Made by a program: the position numbers and the translations under genes
Notes under the pieces: model-generated
Databases searched by the model: none
Seen by the model: the letters and a program-made list of their open reading frames with translations, nothing else
Told to the model about the DNA's origin: nothing
Shown here: piece by piece, positions 38,901-57,309 of the stretch
How positions within the stretch are numbered: the stretch's first letter is position 1
Layout: each line of letters opens with the position of its first letter
NCBI RefSeq assembly: GCF_020085105.1
Contig: NC_058043.1
Location: 17,288,167-17,352,166, forward strand
Length of the DNA: 64,000 nt
Direction of reading: 5' to 3'
From: Siniperca chuatsi
Lineage: Eukaryota; Chordata; Actinopteri; Centrarchiformes; Sinipercidae

Positions 38901-41900
38901 GGATTCGGGCATCCTGGAGCCTCACCAGCTTAAAGGAGAATACCGGTGGTGTTTAGAGTTACAGCTCAGTCTGCATTTAGCTGACATTCATCAGAGTCGT
39001 TTTGAGCCACAGGACAGTTCTCACAGTATCACTCACTCATTTCCTGTTTTTAAACGCAAGCTTTGCTGTGTCAAACCAAGCTTGAAGTGAAGTGCTCATT
39101 CTTTCCTGGCAGATGTTTCTGTTTATTCCTCTGGGTTTAAGGTGGTTGATAGTGGGTAGTGTGTAACGTAACCCCAAACAGAAAGTGCTGAAAGCTTTTG
39201 GCTGCATCCTGTGTTTACATGGGGACACGTGTGCACACCCCGACCCTGCTCATCCAATTAAAAAGCCTGAAATACTCTGTGGTCTATTAGAGGTCTCTTC
39301 ATTGTGCTTTTAGATATGAAACATTCAACCTGGGCTCAACAAAACCAAATTGAGGGTTGTAGCTCAGATGATTGTCAAGCTTGTATATGTTGTTTTTATA
39401 ACTTTTTTAAAATTAATTACAGAGAATAGCCTCTTCCGAAGGTTGGAAAAAAGCGTTTATCTCCAACTATGCAGCCTGCATGCAGACACCCTAATGTAGA
39501 GCAGAGAGGCATCCAAGATGATAAAACTTTTAAGAACACCGGTATTATCCTTTTAAAGCTGCTCTAATCAACATTTTTATATTATAAATGGATGAAGTTA
39601 CTATTTATAATGTGAAAGGGGTTGTTCATGGTGACGAACCTACAGAAATCATCACCTGACTGTTAGTTCTGAGTTCCCATTGTAAAACTAAACACACATT
39701 AGAAAATGTTCTTCTACTGCTATTTCAAGTTGTAGCAGAATTGTGTATGTCATGATGTTTTAATGTCTCTGTAGGATTTTAGTGCAGCGCTGCCACAGGG
39801 TCAGGTGTGTCACGATGAACAGAGGCTGGAGGTGATCTTCAGCGACCTCGCCCGTCACCGGGACGATTCCCAGCAGCGTAGCTGGGCACTTCATGAAGAC
39901 CACGCTCTCATCGCCTGCTACCTGGAGGAGCTGCTGAAGATACTGGTATGATGCAGGCAGCTGTTTAACCTCTCGCTCCTGTAACAATGCATGTTCGTAA
40001 CACAGGTGTCTGTTTTCTGATTGAAGTGTAAGAAGGCGAGTAAAGTCCTGACTGACTGTGTCACACATGTAAAGCATTAAATTAAAGAAGCGGGATTGTA
40101 ACAAAAACAAGAACAGCAAACTTTACAAAACAGAAATAACTTCATCTTATAAACACACAAGAACTCTTGTGGTCCAACACGAGTCATTATGTAATAATAT
40201 GCGCAGTAATGGTGAACTGAAACCTTTTCTACAATGCACAGTAATGTAACATGTTTAAATGCACTGAAAAAAAGAAGAGATACAAAAAGAAGATTAAAGT
40301 AAAAGTGAAGTCTTGCCAGGAGAGACACTAATTATAGATAGGACAAGAGTTTCCCAGCTGATATTGCTGGATTATCCTCATCATTATAGTATGAAATGTT
40401 TTCTCTTGGGATGAATCTGTGATGTGCCCACAGGACCCCGTCCAGATGTTGTACTGTAAATACCAGACATGTTTGATAGGATCAGAGCAGCTCAGACGAC
40501 TTTACAAATCCAACAGTGTGGTTAAAGACTGAATCTGTAAACTCTTCAGGCTGCCAAATATTCTTTGTTGGCAGTTTGTCCTGACCAAAAGATCAGATCA
40601 TGGTTGGGATGTCCAGATGAGTTGTTAATGCGTTCCATAATTCTCTGGTGTGTTCAGGGACCACGACTGTCAAGCAGATTATGAAGTTACATACTTATGA
40701 TGCTATTATATCATTGCTGTTACAACAAAAAGCTGTTTTTTTCCCTCCTCAGACTGATGCAGATCCAGAAGTGTGTAAGAGGATGTGCAAGGCCAACCAC
40801 TATGAGAATGTGCTGTCTCTGGTTTCATATTATCAGATGGTAAGACAAAATACCTCTGAAAGAACTTTCTTTTTATTTCCCTTGTAGCTGAATTGCACAT
40901 GTATGGGTTGAACAATAATATTCTTTATGTTTTTGTTGCTGAATGCATAAGAGTTCATTCAGTTTCAATCAGTGTGGCCTCAGTGGAAGTTGAACCTGCA
41001 TCTTTACAGTGTTAGTGAGCATGTTGGTGATGTTCAGTGTATGGTCGGCGTTGGCTTATTGTTGCCATCATGTGACCGTGCAGGAGCATCGCGTATCTTT
41101 GCGGCTGCTGCTGCTCAAAGTGTTTGGAGCGATGTGCAGCCTGGATGCTGCTCTCATCTCCACCTTCCTTAACTCCATCCTCTCCATGGAGTTGGCCAGG
41201 GACCTACAGACTGACATACAAGGTGAAAATATTTACTTTTCGCTGTCTCCTGTTCATGTGTAGTAGCACTCCCAAAGATTAATATGATCCATGATTACTC
41301 TGATTTACAATTTCTTGCCTGTTTTTCTTTCCTCAGAACACCAGAAGATGTGTTACACAGCTTTGGTACTTACTATGATCTTCTCAATGGGCGAACAGGT
41401 GCCATATCATCACTATGGTATGGTGTATATATAAAGCTGCTGTGTTACAACACATTTTAACAGCTGTATATTGTACCTCTGCACAAAGAAACAGAGCATC
41501 GCTTATGAGCAATGTTGATTCTTCCAGTGAAAAACGACTTTGTGTTTAGCTTCATGACAATGTGACAGATTATAAAAGCTTTTCCCAACCTAACCTGGTC
41601 AAGAAGTTTGACATGCCTGCAATTAAAGGCGTATTAAAGGGATAATGTGTTCTTGTGTTAGACATAATCCTGACCCTCCCTGCTTTCAGAACACTTGAAT
41701 GCTGACTTTGTTGCATTTCTGCTGGGTGTGGTGGAGGACGGGCTTCCCACTGATCCCACAGAGCAGCTGCCTGACATCTTCCTGAACCTGCTGCTGGCCT
41801 TCAACCTGCACCACACAGGTGAGAACATCTGCCGTAGACCTTTTTCACAGAGGACATTTTGACATGTCATAGCAGGAAACGCACAGCAAAAGTATAAATA

Positions 41901-43240
41901 ATAACATTAATGATGGCTGCATTACATTTACGTTTAATTCCAGGGTCCTGGTATTGTGCACGCTGGCTCACCGACAAGACTTACAGTGAGGCTGAAATGC
42001 AGCAGAGCCATCATTAATGTTTTTAGTAACACCTGTGCTTCTTCTGCTCTGATAAGTCAAAATGTCTGCCTAAAAAGGTCTTTAGGAGCAGTTATGTTCA
42101 GCAGAGTTCTACACTGCTATTTTTTTGTTTGTTTCCTGACTCAGCTGACCTACAAAAAAACATGAATTGTTTTACAACAAATACTAATTTGTGTCTGGTC
42201 TGTGTCACCCAGCACCCAGCAGCAATGTGATCATGCAGGAGCTGAAGAAGAAAAATGTCAAGATCCTGTCAGAGAAAGTGCTGCTGCTCCTGAACAGAGG
42301 CGGTAAAATACCACCGTTTGTCATATTTCTCATTTTGCATCTATGTTTTCTGTCATTACTCACTTTTTGCCCCCTCCTCTCCAGATGACCCTGTGTGTAT
42401 GTTCAAACACACCCCGCCTGCACCGCACTCGGTGCTCAAGTTTCTGCAGGATGTTTTCGCCAGCCGAGAGACCGCTGACATCTTCTACCGCACTGACATG
42501 ATGGTGATGATTGATATCGCCGTTCGACAAATATCTGACCTTTCACCTGGAGACAAGGTGAGACCTGGACAACGCCGCACAGCTGCTGATCGTTCTCAGC
42601 CTTTAAAGGAATAGTTTCACATTTTGCGAAACACTCCTTTTCGCTACAGACACTCTCACGTTTGCACAGTAAATATGAAGCTACAGCCAGCAGCAGCTAG
42701 TCTGGCTCTGTCTAAATTTAACAAAATATGCCCACCAGCACCTCTAAAGATCACAAATTAACACGTTGTATCTCATTTGTTTAATCCACACAAAAAACTA
42801 AGTTTAAAATCCAGAAGTTGTGATTTTATGGGGTGTTATTTGCAGGACTATTTCTTCTGTTTAACAGACAGATATGAGAGTATCCTCTCATCTAACTCTC
42901 GGCAAGAAAGTGAATAGGCGTATTTCCCAAAATGTTGAACTATTCCTGTAATGATGTATGAACAGCTTGTTTACCTTGTCAGATTATAATCTCTTCTCTT
43001 GCCCTCCCTGTGAAGATGCGGATGGAGTATCTCTCCCTCATGCACTCTATAATGCGCTCGACGGATTATCTTGAGCACCAGCACCGCCTGTCTGACCTGC
43101 AGGGGGCGCTGCAGATGATTCTCAGGGAGGAGGAAGATCCAGGAGAGGATGAAGGGAACGCTACAGCAAAACAGATGGATAAACTAATTGTACAGCAGAT
43201 CTACAAGGAGTTCCCACAGATCTGTGAGAACCAGGACTAA
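35940..43240 (+). CDS. nckipsd: NCKIPSD (SPIN90/DIP/WISH), SH3 adaptor for actin nucleation
   Basis: Thirteen coding exons: 35940-36110, 37013-37125, 37213-37423, 38049-38124, 38329-38873, 39775-39945, 40753-40839, 41084-41222, 41337-41417, 41690-41818, 42213-42302, 42385-42557 and 43016-43240. They give 736 aa against about 722 in human. An N-terminal SH3 domain ([20 protein letters not shown], then HWWLG and [11 protein letters not shown]) is followed by a serine/proline-rich middle with many PPPP motifs that can bind SH3 proteins, and a helical C-terminal half ([40 protein letters not shown]). SPIN90 binds Nck and mDia and activates Arp2/3 to make unbranched seed filaments. It is transcribed divergently from ndufaf3. 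The exon 5 acceptor is a tandem CAGCAG. Introns 10 and 12 carry MITEs. Confidence 0.96.
41836..42081. mobile_element. MITE of the ACATTTTGACATGTCA family, complete copy
   Basis: Terminal inverted repeats are TAGACCTTTTTCACAGAGGA at the left and GTCTGCCTAAAAAGGTCT at the right, with ACATTTTGACATGTCATAG mirrored by CTGATAAGTCAAAATGTCT. It lies in an nckipsd intron directly after an exon. Copies at 15356 and 57723 are related. Confidence 0.7.
42606..42950. mobile_element. Fish MITE family with GGGAAATA end, copy 2
   Basis: AAGGAATAGTTTCACATTTT at the left is mirrored by AAAATGTTGAACTATTCCT at the right, a terminal inverted repeat of about 25 bases with a few mismatches. The interior matches the copy at 10300-10690. 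It lies in the last nckipsd intron, 65 bases before the final exon. Confidence 0.7.
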
Positions 43241-43288
43241 CCATATCAGTATCATGCTCACACACTGTAGTCTGCTCCCGGGAGGTAC

Positions 43289-43294
43289 AATAAA
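43289..43294 (+). terminator. Candidate nckipsd polyadenylation signal
   Basis: AATAAA lies 49 bases after the stop codon. Further AATAAA motifs near 44763-44776 could end a longer 3' UTR. Confidence 0.5.
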
Positions 43295-46200
43295 GCTTGA
43301 AAGAAGAAGAACTGACATTTGATGGATTCTGTATTCTGTGCCAACCTGTGCTGAGAGAAGCTAATCAGTTTTGCCAATGTTTTCTTGGACTCATAGTCCA
43401 GGGCTGCAGCATGCACATCATGTTGATTTCAGAAAGATCTTGCTGTTTTTCACAACAAAGGGAGTGGGAGGTTGTTGTTTTTTCTTTGGTGGAAGGGAAA
43501 AAATATGACAAATGCACAAAAACACTGTGTAGTTTAGTCATACTTGGAGATTAAAAATAGCCAAAATACAGGCCAAACTTTGGAGCTGTTTCACAGTGAA
43601 ATCCTTGCAATAATTACCTTAAAAATTATACATGAACTAACTGTACGTACTCATAGTATTGTGAAATTAAAGTAACAAACAGGACTAAACCTTATTCTGA
43701 CCAAAATAACTTTAACCAAATTGATTTTAGAACAAATTCAGAGATTTTAAATGAAAAGGGCAGATTTGAAGTTGTGTTACAGATAGCAGTGCCATTATTT
43801 GAACCGTTGTGAGAATACTTTGACCCTTTTATGTGCTTCCCTGTTAGTGGGACCAAACTACTGTGTGTTACTGAGAGTTTCCTTTATAGGGTATTATACT
43901 CTTAAAACTGGCTTCCTCTTTCATTAATCCCTTCATTAATAATTAAAATTAAAGTAAAGTAGAACAAGTTTACTATTATAGTGGGGGGGAAAGCCCACTC
44001 TGACTCGTGTTATCATTACTAAGCTTTTAGCTGGGTAACTTGCTGCTACATGTTGAGTCTCTCCTGTGGCTCCGTCTGCAGTTTTCTCAGTCTGGTACTT
44101 TTGTCTCTTTACTGCTTTTCAAACTCTTAAAGGTGATCGCTCTGTACTCACATATGCAACGTTCCGCAAGCATCAGAAGTCATTGACTGTTTACAGATTA
44201 ATGTCTGTTGGACTGAAGGGTTTTTGTCCGTATGCTGCATTCATATTCAAACTAACTGTGCTGCAATATGGCTTTATAGCAACTTGTAATATACCGAGTC
44301 TTGGCTGACGTGAGCTGCCGCTTCCTGGAGGGAAAAGGTGTTTGGCACTTATTATCTGAGATAATACATTACTCAGTGTTGTTGATTTCCAGTTATTATC
44401 TGATGTTCCTACTGAAAATGAAGACAAGGGAGTGGAAATACAGGGCATTTCTTTTATCCCCTTTTAATACTTTAACAGCAACATGTACCTTTTCGCGTTC
44501 TTCCCCATGATGTAGTGATTGATGTTGTTCTCCCATCTTACACTTTGACTTATCCTTTTTGTCCCTGGCATAGCTTTCCCAGCTGGAAACATGTTTCTGA
44601 GAAGGTAGACACAATCCAGAAGTGATATCAGATTTTAGTTAATGTCCAAGTGTTCATTCATTGATTATTTGTGTGTCTGTTTACAGCGTATGTGAGAGAG
44701 GTGAGAGAGGTCTCTTCTTTCCAGGATTAACATTGTCTGCAAAAGTGCTACGACTGTGTTATAATAAAACTAATAAAGCTATATTTTAACAGTGGACGTG
44801 GCTGGATTGGTTGTTGAGAGGGTGATTGTGTGACAGTACATTTTGGTAAAGTTTACAACATACTAAAACCTTAATTCAAAGTTTTGTGAACATGTTGTGG
44901 GTCACACTCAGATTTAACAAAGATAAGAGCTTGTGTGTTTGTTTCACTATAAACCTTTTGTTTCCATTTATATAAATATATATATATATGTGTGTCTGTG
45001 TGCTGTATTAATGAAATGATGGATATACACTTGTGTGCAAAATATCGAAAATTATACATAAAAAAAACAGATTTATGATACATTAAAAGTGAGCCCTGAC
45101 TGATAGTAATATGCAGGGGACATTTAAAGGCACAATCTGCACAAGCCTGATAAATAATAGATATTATGATTTCTTGTTTAAATGTATAATTTTAATGTTG
45201 TAGGTATATACAGTAAATGTGCTCATACTGTATCTTGTATCTTTAGTATCTATATTTTCTCTGTATGTACCTGTTAATTGTAATGTTAATTTTATATTAG
45301 GAAATGCATTTCCTGCAGAAAGCAGAGTAATATTGGGTAAAATAAAGTGTAACATGTATAATTTAAATCACGGCCATGAGTTCAGTGTCAGGTAACTGTA
45401 AGAAGTAAAAACAATTTAAGTCTTAAGGGAAGTGTAAGCATTAAATGGAGTTACTGTCAGTGAATTCAAGTTTACAAAAAAGGAGATGAGGTGTCAATTG
45501 AAGTGTAAGATGTAAAAGATGTGACTTATGAGCTGAAGTTAGGAGGCGGGGGGAATCTAAATTGTCTTAAAAAATAAGAGGCGACAACGTGATAAAGAGA
45601 GAAGAGGAATTTAGTTTATCAACAGTTCAAAGATGAGAGAGTTCCCAACTGACAAAAAAAGCTTAACAGTAATACACCAATCAGAAACAGGCAGAAACTG
45701 CTGGATATGTAATCAATCATCAAAATTAGCTGTGTGTTACTGTATGTGGGAGCTGAAACCTGAAACAGCTGACGGTTTGAAAATAAAGATTATTTTTTTG
45801 ACAGCTTTATTTTGATAGGGCAGTAGAGATGGACAGGAAACGAGATAGTTAAAAACAGTAAAGTAAAATAACATTAGAGTCAATGGGACAGTTGACTCGT
45901 GTTGCTTTGAGGCAGTAAGTCTTATTGCTTAAATAATTACATTGTGTGAAAGAGGACAAATTTGTCTACATTATGATGTATAAATTGTGTATGAGAAGTG
46001 AAAGTTGTGACACACTAGCTACATGCAATACACACCCATTATATCCTCGGAAGAGGACTGAAAAGAGCATAAAACTGTAAAAGATATCAAAAATCTGAAT
46101 ACGTGTTTAATTTTTCAAAGTCTTATGACCCAGTATGCAGAAGGAGTATTTCAAAGTGGAGTAGGTTGAAGAGGATTTGAAGATTTCTCCCATTCAGTTT

Positions 46201-46597
46201 CATTATAAAAACATTATGGGGAAAAAAGCTTAATATTTTAAAAAGCATATGAGGTAGAAAAAAGTTGCATACGAGCATAAATGTCCTGAAAGATTATTAT
46301 TTTATTTGTATCAGTTAACCTTTATTCAAGTTTCAAACACCGTTGAAAGTTTCCACCCGGACACCAAACAGAGACGCACCAGAGTGAAGCTGTGTGGCAG
46401 TCTGACCGGTCCGGGTAGACAAGTGGGTGAAAGGTCCAACAGTGACAGCAGCACACCAACACTTCTCACACAGTCGACCAGGTGAGATGTTATTTCTTGG
46501 TTTTTGATTTCTCGGTGTGTGAGAGTTTATTTTCGGTGTCGGTTTCATTCAGCCGTCGCTGTTGTGTTTTTTTTTTCCCGCAGAGCGGAAAGTAAAA
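43295..46597. other. Intergenic between nckipsd and slc25a20
   Basis: 3.3 kb without a recognisable exon on either strand. It may include an extended nckipsd 3' UTR to about 44790. A SINE-tail fragment lies at 45803-45850. The final 250 bases become GC-richer toward the slc25a20 start. The human neighbour IP6K2 is not visible here. Confidence 0.4.
45803..45850 (-). mobile_element. SINE 3' body fragment
   Basis: AGCTTTATTTTGATAGGGCA and AGTAGAGATGGACAGGAAAC are the reverse complement of the CTGTCC...CTATCAAAATAAAG end that I recall in the tRNA-derived fish SINE family. It is short and decayed. Confidence 0.35.
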
Positions 46598-51810
<5,213 letters not shown>

Positions 51811-52042
51811 TGAAGGCTCAGCGCCGCCTCGTATGTCAATCCCAGGAACAGAACTCTTGAACACAACAGCGTTATTAGCAGTGCACACACTCACTGAATC
51901 AAACAATACCAAGAGATTTTAAAACTTTTCCAAAAATGTACTTGATTATTTTTGAAACCTTGTGGTACTTTAGAGCACGTGGATCATTCAGAGCTGCTGA
52001 GGGTTCAGAGCCGAGATGTTGTGATGACTCTGTACCTGTGCC

Positions 52043-52045
<3 letters not shown>

Positions 52046-52099
<54 letters not shown>

Positions 52100-52107
52100 A
52101 CACACAG
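52046..52107. repeat. (CA)n microsatellite in the slc25a20 3' UTR
   Basis: About 30 CA units with one TA interruption, between the stop codon and the candidate polyadenylation signal. Confidence 0.95.
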
Positions 52108-52436
52108 TCGAATGTTCTCACTCCTTTTTGTTTTACTTGTTTTGTTTAACTTGTTATTTTTTATATAAGACAAGGAGTGAACTGAACATGCTGTGCCTTA
52201 CCTTTTGTTATCTGCGAGCAGGTGCGCATATCAGGGAAAAGGTGCATTTTGTTGTACTGTGTGTGTGTTCAGTTTCTCAGTAATACACGCCTTTCAAACC
52301 ATCTGCTTTCTGCGTGGTCACACTCCACTCAGTGACCACCGATAATAACTAGACTTTCTGTTTGTTTTAATGTGAAATAATGAAAGTAGTCATAATGAGA
52401 TTAACTGAACTGTATATGAATGTCAGCATGTATAGA

Positions 52437-52442
52437 AATAAA
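52437..52442 (+). terminator. Candidate slc25a20 polyadenylation signal
   Basis: AATAAA lies about 630 bases after the stop codon. Confidence 0.5.
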
Positions 52443-53398
52443 AAGCAGAATCCATATTTAGAAATTAGACTGGTTGTGCACTTTTTCTTCTAAATTCTCT
52501 TTTTATTTGGATTATTTTGAGTATTTTTACAATATGCATAAAATGTAGTCAACTGTAACAAACAACTGCAACAAAGAATGATAATAATTTATACAAAAGC
52601 AAATCAGTTGTACAAGAAATACTCAAATAAAAATATATAATGCGTTATAAAAATACACAGAATTTATTAAGTAGAATCTGTATTCTTTCCATCTTAACGA
52701 TGTAATAAATAATGTCAATTCAGTCATCAGTTGAAGGTATTTCTGTTGCGTGATGGCCTTTCTACCTGCAGCATTTCACATTCAAAATGTAACTATTTGA
52801 CACCGGAGTTGACATTTTCTGAGGACAGGGCACTCATATAGAGGGTCCCCAATTTAAATGGGATTTCTACCCAGACCACTTTTTTCAAAACGTTATGAAC
52901 CTCTTGCCAGAAAGGACTTCATAATGGGCAAGATTAGTTTTATTGTTTGAATTTAAAAACATACGCCTGTATAAGAAGTCTTGTACTTTTTTTAAACATA
53001 TCTATCTGAGGGTGTCTGTTTTTACAGCAGTTAAAAGTCCTGTCTCTCTTTTTCTCTCTCTCTGTTTTGTTTCTTTGCCAATACATGAAGTTGTGATGCG
53101 TAATCCATCAGACAGCCTTTAATTACATCGGATGTGAAAGGTCCTGGTCAATACTTTCCAACAGGCCGTGCTAAATAAAGAAATCAATAAGCTGCTGGAT
53201 GTTAGAGAGAGTGGGACGAGAGGAGGAGGAGTCATTTTGCTCCTGTGATGACGGTCCGGACAGAAGTATGTTTATCAAATCCGTGGGACAAGCTGATGCT
53301 GAGATTTGATATTTCAAATCTAAATATTTGATATTTAGTTTTGGTTTTGTGGTTAATTGTGAACTATCAAACTCCAAACCCGTGACCTCTGAACCTGT
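52443..53398. other. Spacer between slc25a20 and prkar2a
   Basis: AT-rich, with no recognisable exon or repeat family. The prkar2a promoter and 5' UTR should be in the right half. Confidence 0.4.
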
Positions 53399-56123
53399 AT
53401 GATGAGTGCTGTTGAGATACCGGCTGGTTTGAAAGAGCTGCTGCAGGGATACACAGTGGAGGTGCTTCGCCACAGGCCGCCAGACTTGGTTGAATTTGCG
53501 TTGCAGCATTTTACACAAATTCTGGAGGGCCAAAGAAATGACCAAAGAGCCAAGAAATGCAGTGCCAAACCTGCACGGAAAGGAGTGACCTTTGAAACAA
53601 AGTCAAATAAGCCTGTGACCTTTGAAACAAAGTCAAATAAGCCCAACAAGGACGGCGAAGACGAGGAGGAAGGCGCTGTTAGTGAGTGTTATTACATTTG
53701 TTTGTGTTTATCTTCCCCTAAATGTACTCCAAATGAAAGATAAGTAACTGTAGATGTTTCAAACCCCAAAGCTTCATAGTGTCACACAAAAAAGGTTTTA
53801 ACCTCCAAGGTCATAGTCAGGCAAACATCCATGTGAACAAAATCAGGCTAGATGCAATAGAAATGACAGCTCCACTTACAACTAGCTGATCACATGATAC
53901 AAAACACTCATTTATCCAAGCAATTCACTATGCATATAAAAAACTAAGCATACTAACCTGGAAAAAAGATGACATCACAGGACAGATGTGATGCACATTT
54001 TTTGTAATATACATACTTTTTTTTTTTTAAAGAGAAAAATGTGCACATTGTAGAGAAAAAACAACGTCACACACAGGAACTGTAACAACAAAGTATGATG
54101 AGCTTTTTCATGCTTTAATAATCTATTCTCCACTGCCTCTCTCTCTCTGCAGAGTCCACCACCAGTAAATACAACCGCAGAGTTTCAGGTCAGTAACTGG
54201 CACAATATGTGTAATGAATATTAATTCCTGCTGACCGGCGTGTACAGTAATTTCTTTAATTAGTTTGTCCTGCTGCAGTTTGTGCAGAGGCGTACAACCC
54301 CGATGACGACGAGGACGATGACGCAGAGCCTCGGGTCGTGCATCCCAAAACAGACGAGCAGCGTCGCAGACTTCAGGATGCGTGCAGAGACATTTTACTG
54401 TTTAAAACACTGGAGCAGGTAGGATGGAAAGAACTAGTTGTCCTTTTGATGATGACTGTTTTCTTTTTTTAGACAAAATTTGAATGTGAATTTTAGGTGC
54501 ACACACACACACGCACACACACACACAAAGACAGACAGGCACCCAATGTGAGTGTAATGTATAAAAAGTCAGACATCAGACAGTTGTAGTTTTTTCCGAC
54601 TGCTGCTGCCAGAGTCCTCACTAAGACCAAGTGAAACACATCACTCCGTTTCTCACATCTTTACACTGGCTTCCTGTGTGTCAAAACATTGACTTTAAAA
54701 TGTTACTGTTGGTTCACGAAGCACTGAATGGTTTAGGGCCAAAATACAGTTCTGATCTATCCCCTAACTAAAACATGGAGTAGCAGCATTCAGTTTTTAT
54801 GACCTTTTAACTTGAGGTCTGCTCCACCTCTCAGTTCTTTTAAATCAAGGCTGAAGACTTTTCTGTTTGCCACTGCCTTTTATTAAAGTAAATTTGGGAT
54901 CACTTATTCACATTCATTCATTTACATTTTTGTGTTTCTCTTATATCCTGCCTTAAAGCCTTCTTATGTTTTATGTTCTACACTTCGCCTAATGTCCTCC
55001 AGGAGCAGTTCTCTGAGGTTTTAGACGGCATGTTCGAGGTGTTGGTCAAACCTCAGGAACACATCATAGACCAAGGAGACGATGGAGACAACTTCTACGT
55101 CATAGAGAAGTGAATGGCAGATCTCACATTATTTTGTTTATAATGTTTAAACTAGATGACAGTGTGTCAGTCTTACAATGACTTGTTCTCCCCTGTCTGT
55201 GTGTCATATCATTTCCAGGGGTGTGTATGATATTTTTGTGCAGAAGGACGGATTGAGTGTGTGCGTTGGAAAGTATGACAATAAGGGTAGTTTTGGTGAG
55301 CTGGCTCTCATGTACAACACGCCGCGGGCTGCCACAATCGTTGCAACACAGGAGGGCGCCCTGTGGGGCCTGGTGAGTCCGACAGAGGATGATCTTCATC
55401 TGATGCTTCACCTCAGAGTACAGTTTCCGAGGGAGTCTATGAAATATGGTGTTAAATTCCCCGGCACGTAACGTTATTGCAAGCAAAACTATTTTTTAAA
55501 CTGATGTGGAGCATTTTTGAAAAATTAATCTAAACTACTGCACATCTCAGCTGAAATAAAATTAAAGGTAGAATTGAAGCTAAGATGAACACCTTTTTTT
55601 TTTGTTTGGCGCTCTTTCAGGATCGAGCCACATTTCACAGGCTGATTGTTAAAAATAATGCAAAGAAGAGGAGGGTGTATGAGGCCTTCATCGAGCGTGT
55701 TCCTCTTCTGAAGTCTCTTGAGGTTCATATTAGAAAACACAAACTCTACACAAACAAAACGATGGTGGAATATGGGGATATTTAATCCATGTCATCATGC
55801 TTCACTTTCTTTTCAAAAGCTCTCTGAGAGAATGAAGATTGTGGATGTTTTGGGAGCCCGAGTGTTCAAAGACGGAGAGCGCTTAATAACGCAGGTACAG
55901 TCTTGGGACATTAGTTGCTGTATCTTTTGCTGCCTTTGTATTAATCAATAACAGGTTACACTTAATAAATGTGGTGTTTCGGCTGCTTGCTGCACTTGCA
56001 GGGGGAGGAGGCTGACTGTTTCTACATTGTGGAATCAGGAGAGGTGAAGATAATGATAAAAAGCAAAGTTAGTACTGTTTCCAATATTATAACTGAATCT
56101 ATTTTAATTGCCTCCTTAAAATG

Positions 56124-56173
<50 letters not shown>

Positions 56174-57288
56174 GTCTGGTGATGTTAATGTACTAAATGA
56201 CTGCAGGACTCACAGGTTCGTATGTGTCTATGTGTCTGTTACAGACGAAGGCCAGTCAGCAGGATAACACAGAGGTTGAGGTGGCTCGTTGCTCTACAGG
56301 GCAGTATTTTGGAGAGCTGGCGCTGGTCACCAACAAACCTCGTGCAGCATCAGTTTATGCTGTGGGAGAAACCAAATGTTTAGGTATGTTAAAGACACCA
56401 GTGTTTGTCTTTCTTTGTTTCAGGAGTAACAGCACATTCATTTTCAGTGAAAGATACTGGCTGGATGCTGGACTCTGGTTGGGCTGTTGAACATGGGAGG
56501 GGTGGTGCAGCAGGCCTACAGGGGATGTAGCAGAGACAAGCGCAAACACAGTAACTCATAATCTACTCACAGCCAATGGCCGTGCTCCTACTTGTTAACA
56601 ACACAAACAGCTGGCTCAGTCCATGTAAAAACTGTCAACAGTGTGGTCTGCGGAAACCACAGACTCAGTGTATAAAGTTACACACAAAGGTAACTGATGG
56701 TGAAGCTTCAAGAACCTGATGATTTCTTTGTTTTCCACTTTCAAAGACTAAAACTGTACAGCTTGCAGAGGCTTACAGAGCTTAAGTTTTGACAGAGGCA
56801 GATTGGACAAATCGATTCAAATAATCTGGATTCCTGCTGTTTCACTGTGATTAAAATTAAATTATATCCACTGATCCTCATAGTTTAAACATCATTTAGT
56901 TTGTTTTCATTTTAATCTCCTGTTTAACATCATATTGGTCCTCTACAACAAATGTTTCTATATTGAAACACACCCCATCTGCTGTGTTTGTAGTGGCAAG
57001 ACTTAAAGGCTGTCTGTTACACGACCAAACATTTCTCTCAATGGAAAATTATTTGCGAACCAATTTTTACAGTTTTGGAAAATGCATACTCAAGCTGGTG
57101 GACAGGAAAACAAAAGGTTGCAATGGGATGACATAATCTTAATTCACTTTCTATTTCTTTCAGTAATTGACATCCAGGCTTTTGAGCGTTTGCTGGGACC
57201 CTGTATGGACATCATGAAGAGGAACATTTCCCAGTATGAAGACCAGCTGGTGGCACTGTTTGGCTCCAGTGTAGATTTAAAACACTAA
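53399..57288 (+). CDS. prkar2a: cAMP-dependent protein kinase type II-alpha regulatory subunit
   Basis: Ten coding exons: 53399-53681, 54153-54188, 54279-54418, 55003-55109, 55219-55372, 55621-55722, 55820-55894, 56002-56067, 56245-56383 and 57164-57288; 408 aa against 404 in human. The N-terminal dimerisation/docking helix pair ([20 protein letters not shown]) binds AKAPs. A variable linker precedes the inhibitor site [13 protein letters not shown], whose serine is autophosphorylated in RII subunits. Two cyclic-nucleotide-binding domains follow with phosphate-binding cassettes [20 protein letters not shown] and [18 protein letters not shown]. The protein ends SSVDLKH, shorter than human. Two ATGs are adjacent; the second (53402) matches the usual MS start. 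Exon 1 carries a perfect 10-codon tandem duplication in the linker. RII-alpha over RII-beta is favoured by overall sequence and by the neighbour slc25a20. Confidence 0.96.
53585..53643 (+). repeat. 30-bp tandem duplication within prkar2a exon 1
   Basis: The unit GTGACCTTTGAAACAAAGTC followed by AAATAAGCC occurs twice in direct tandem, identical over 29 bases, so [10 protein letters not shown] is encoded twice in the disordered linker. Confidence 0.95.
54595..54895 (+). mobile_element. LINE 3' fragment (L2/CR1-like) in prkar2a intron 3
   Basis: Contains the decayed nucleotide signature of the conserved LINE ORF2 C-terminus: TACACTGGCTTCCTGTGTGT, GCACTGAATGGTTTAGGGCC and CTTTTAAATCAAGGCTGAAG. 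The frame is broken by stops and small deletions, and the piece is truncated at the left. The clade is assigned from memory. Confidence 0.6.
56126..56169. repeat. (TA)n microsatellite in a prkar2a intron
   Basis: About 22 TA units between the exons ending at 56067 and starting at 56245. Confidence 0.95.
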
Positions 57289-57303
57289 GACATGTAATTT
57301 TAA

Positions 57304-57309
57304 AATAAA
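57304..57309 (+). terminator. Proximal candidate prkar2a polyadenylation signal
   Basis: AATAAA lies 16 bases after the stop codon. A distal AATAAA at 58711-58716 could end a 1.4-kb 3' UTR that would include the MITE fragment at 57723. Confidence 0.45.

Noticed and set aside
43295-46597. A hidden ip6k2 gene, expected from human order next to nckipsd
   Set aside because: No inositol-phosphate-kinase motif or plausible exon series was found on either strand.
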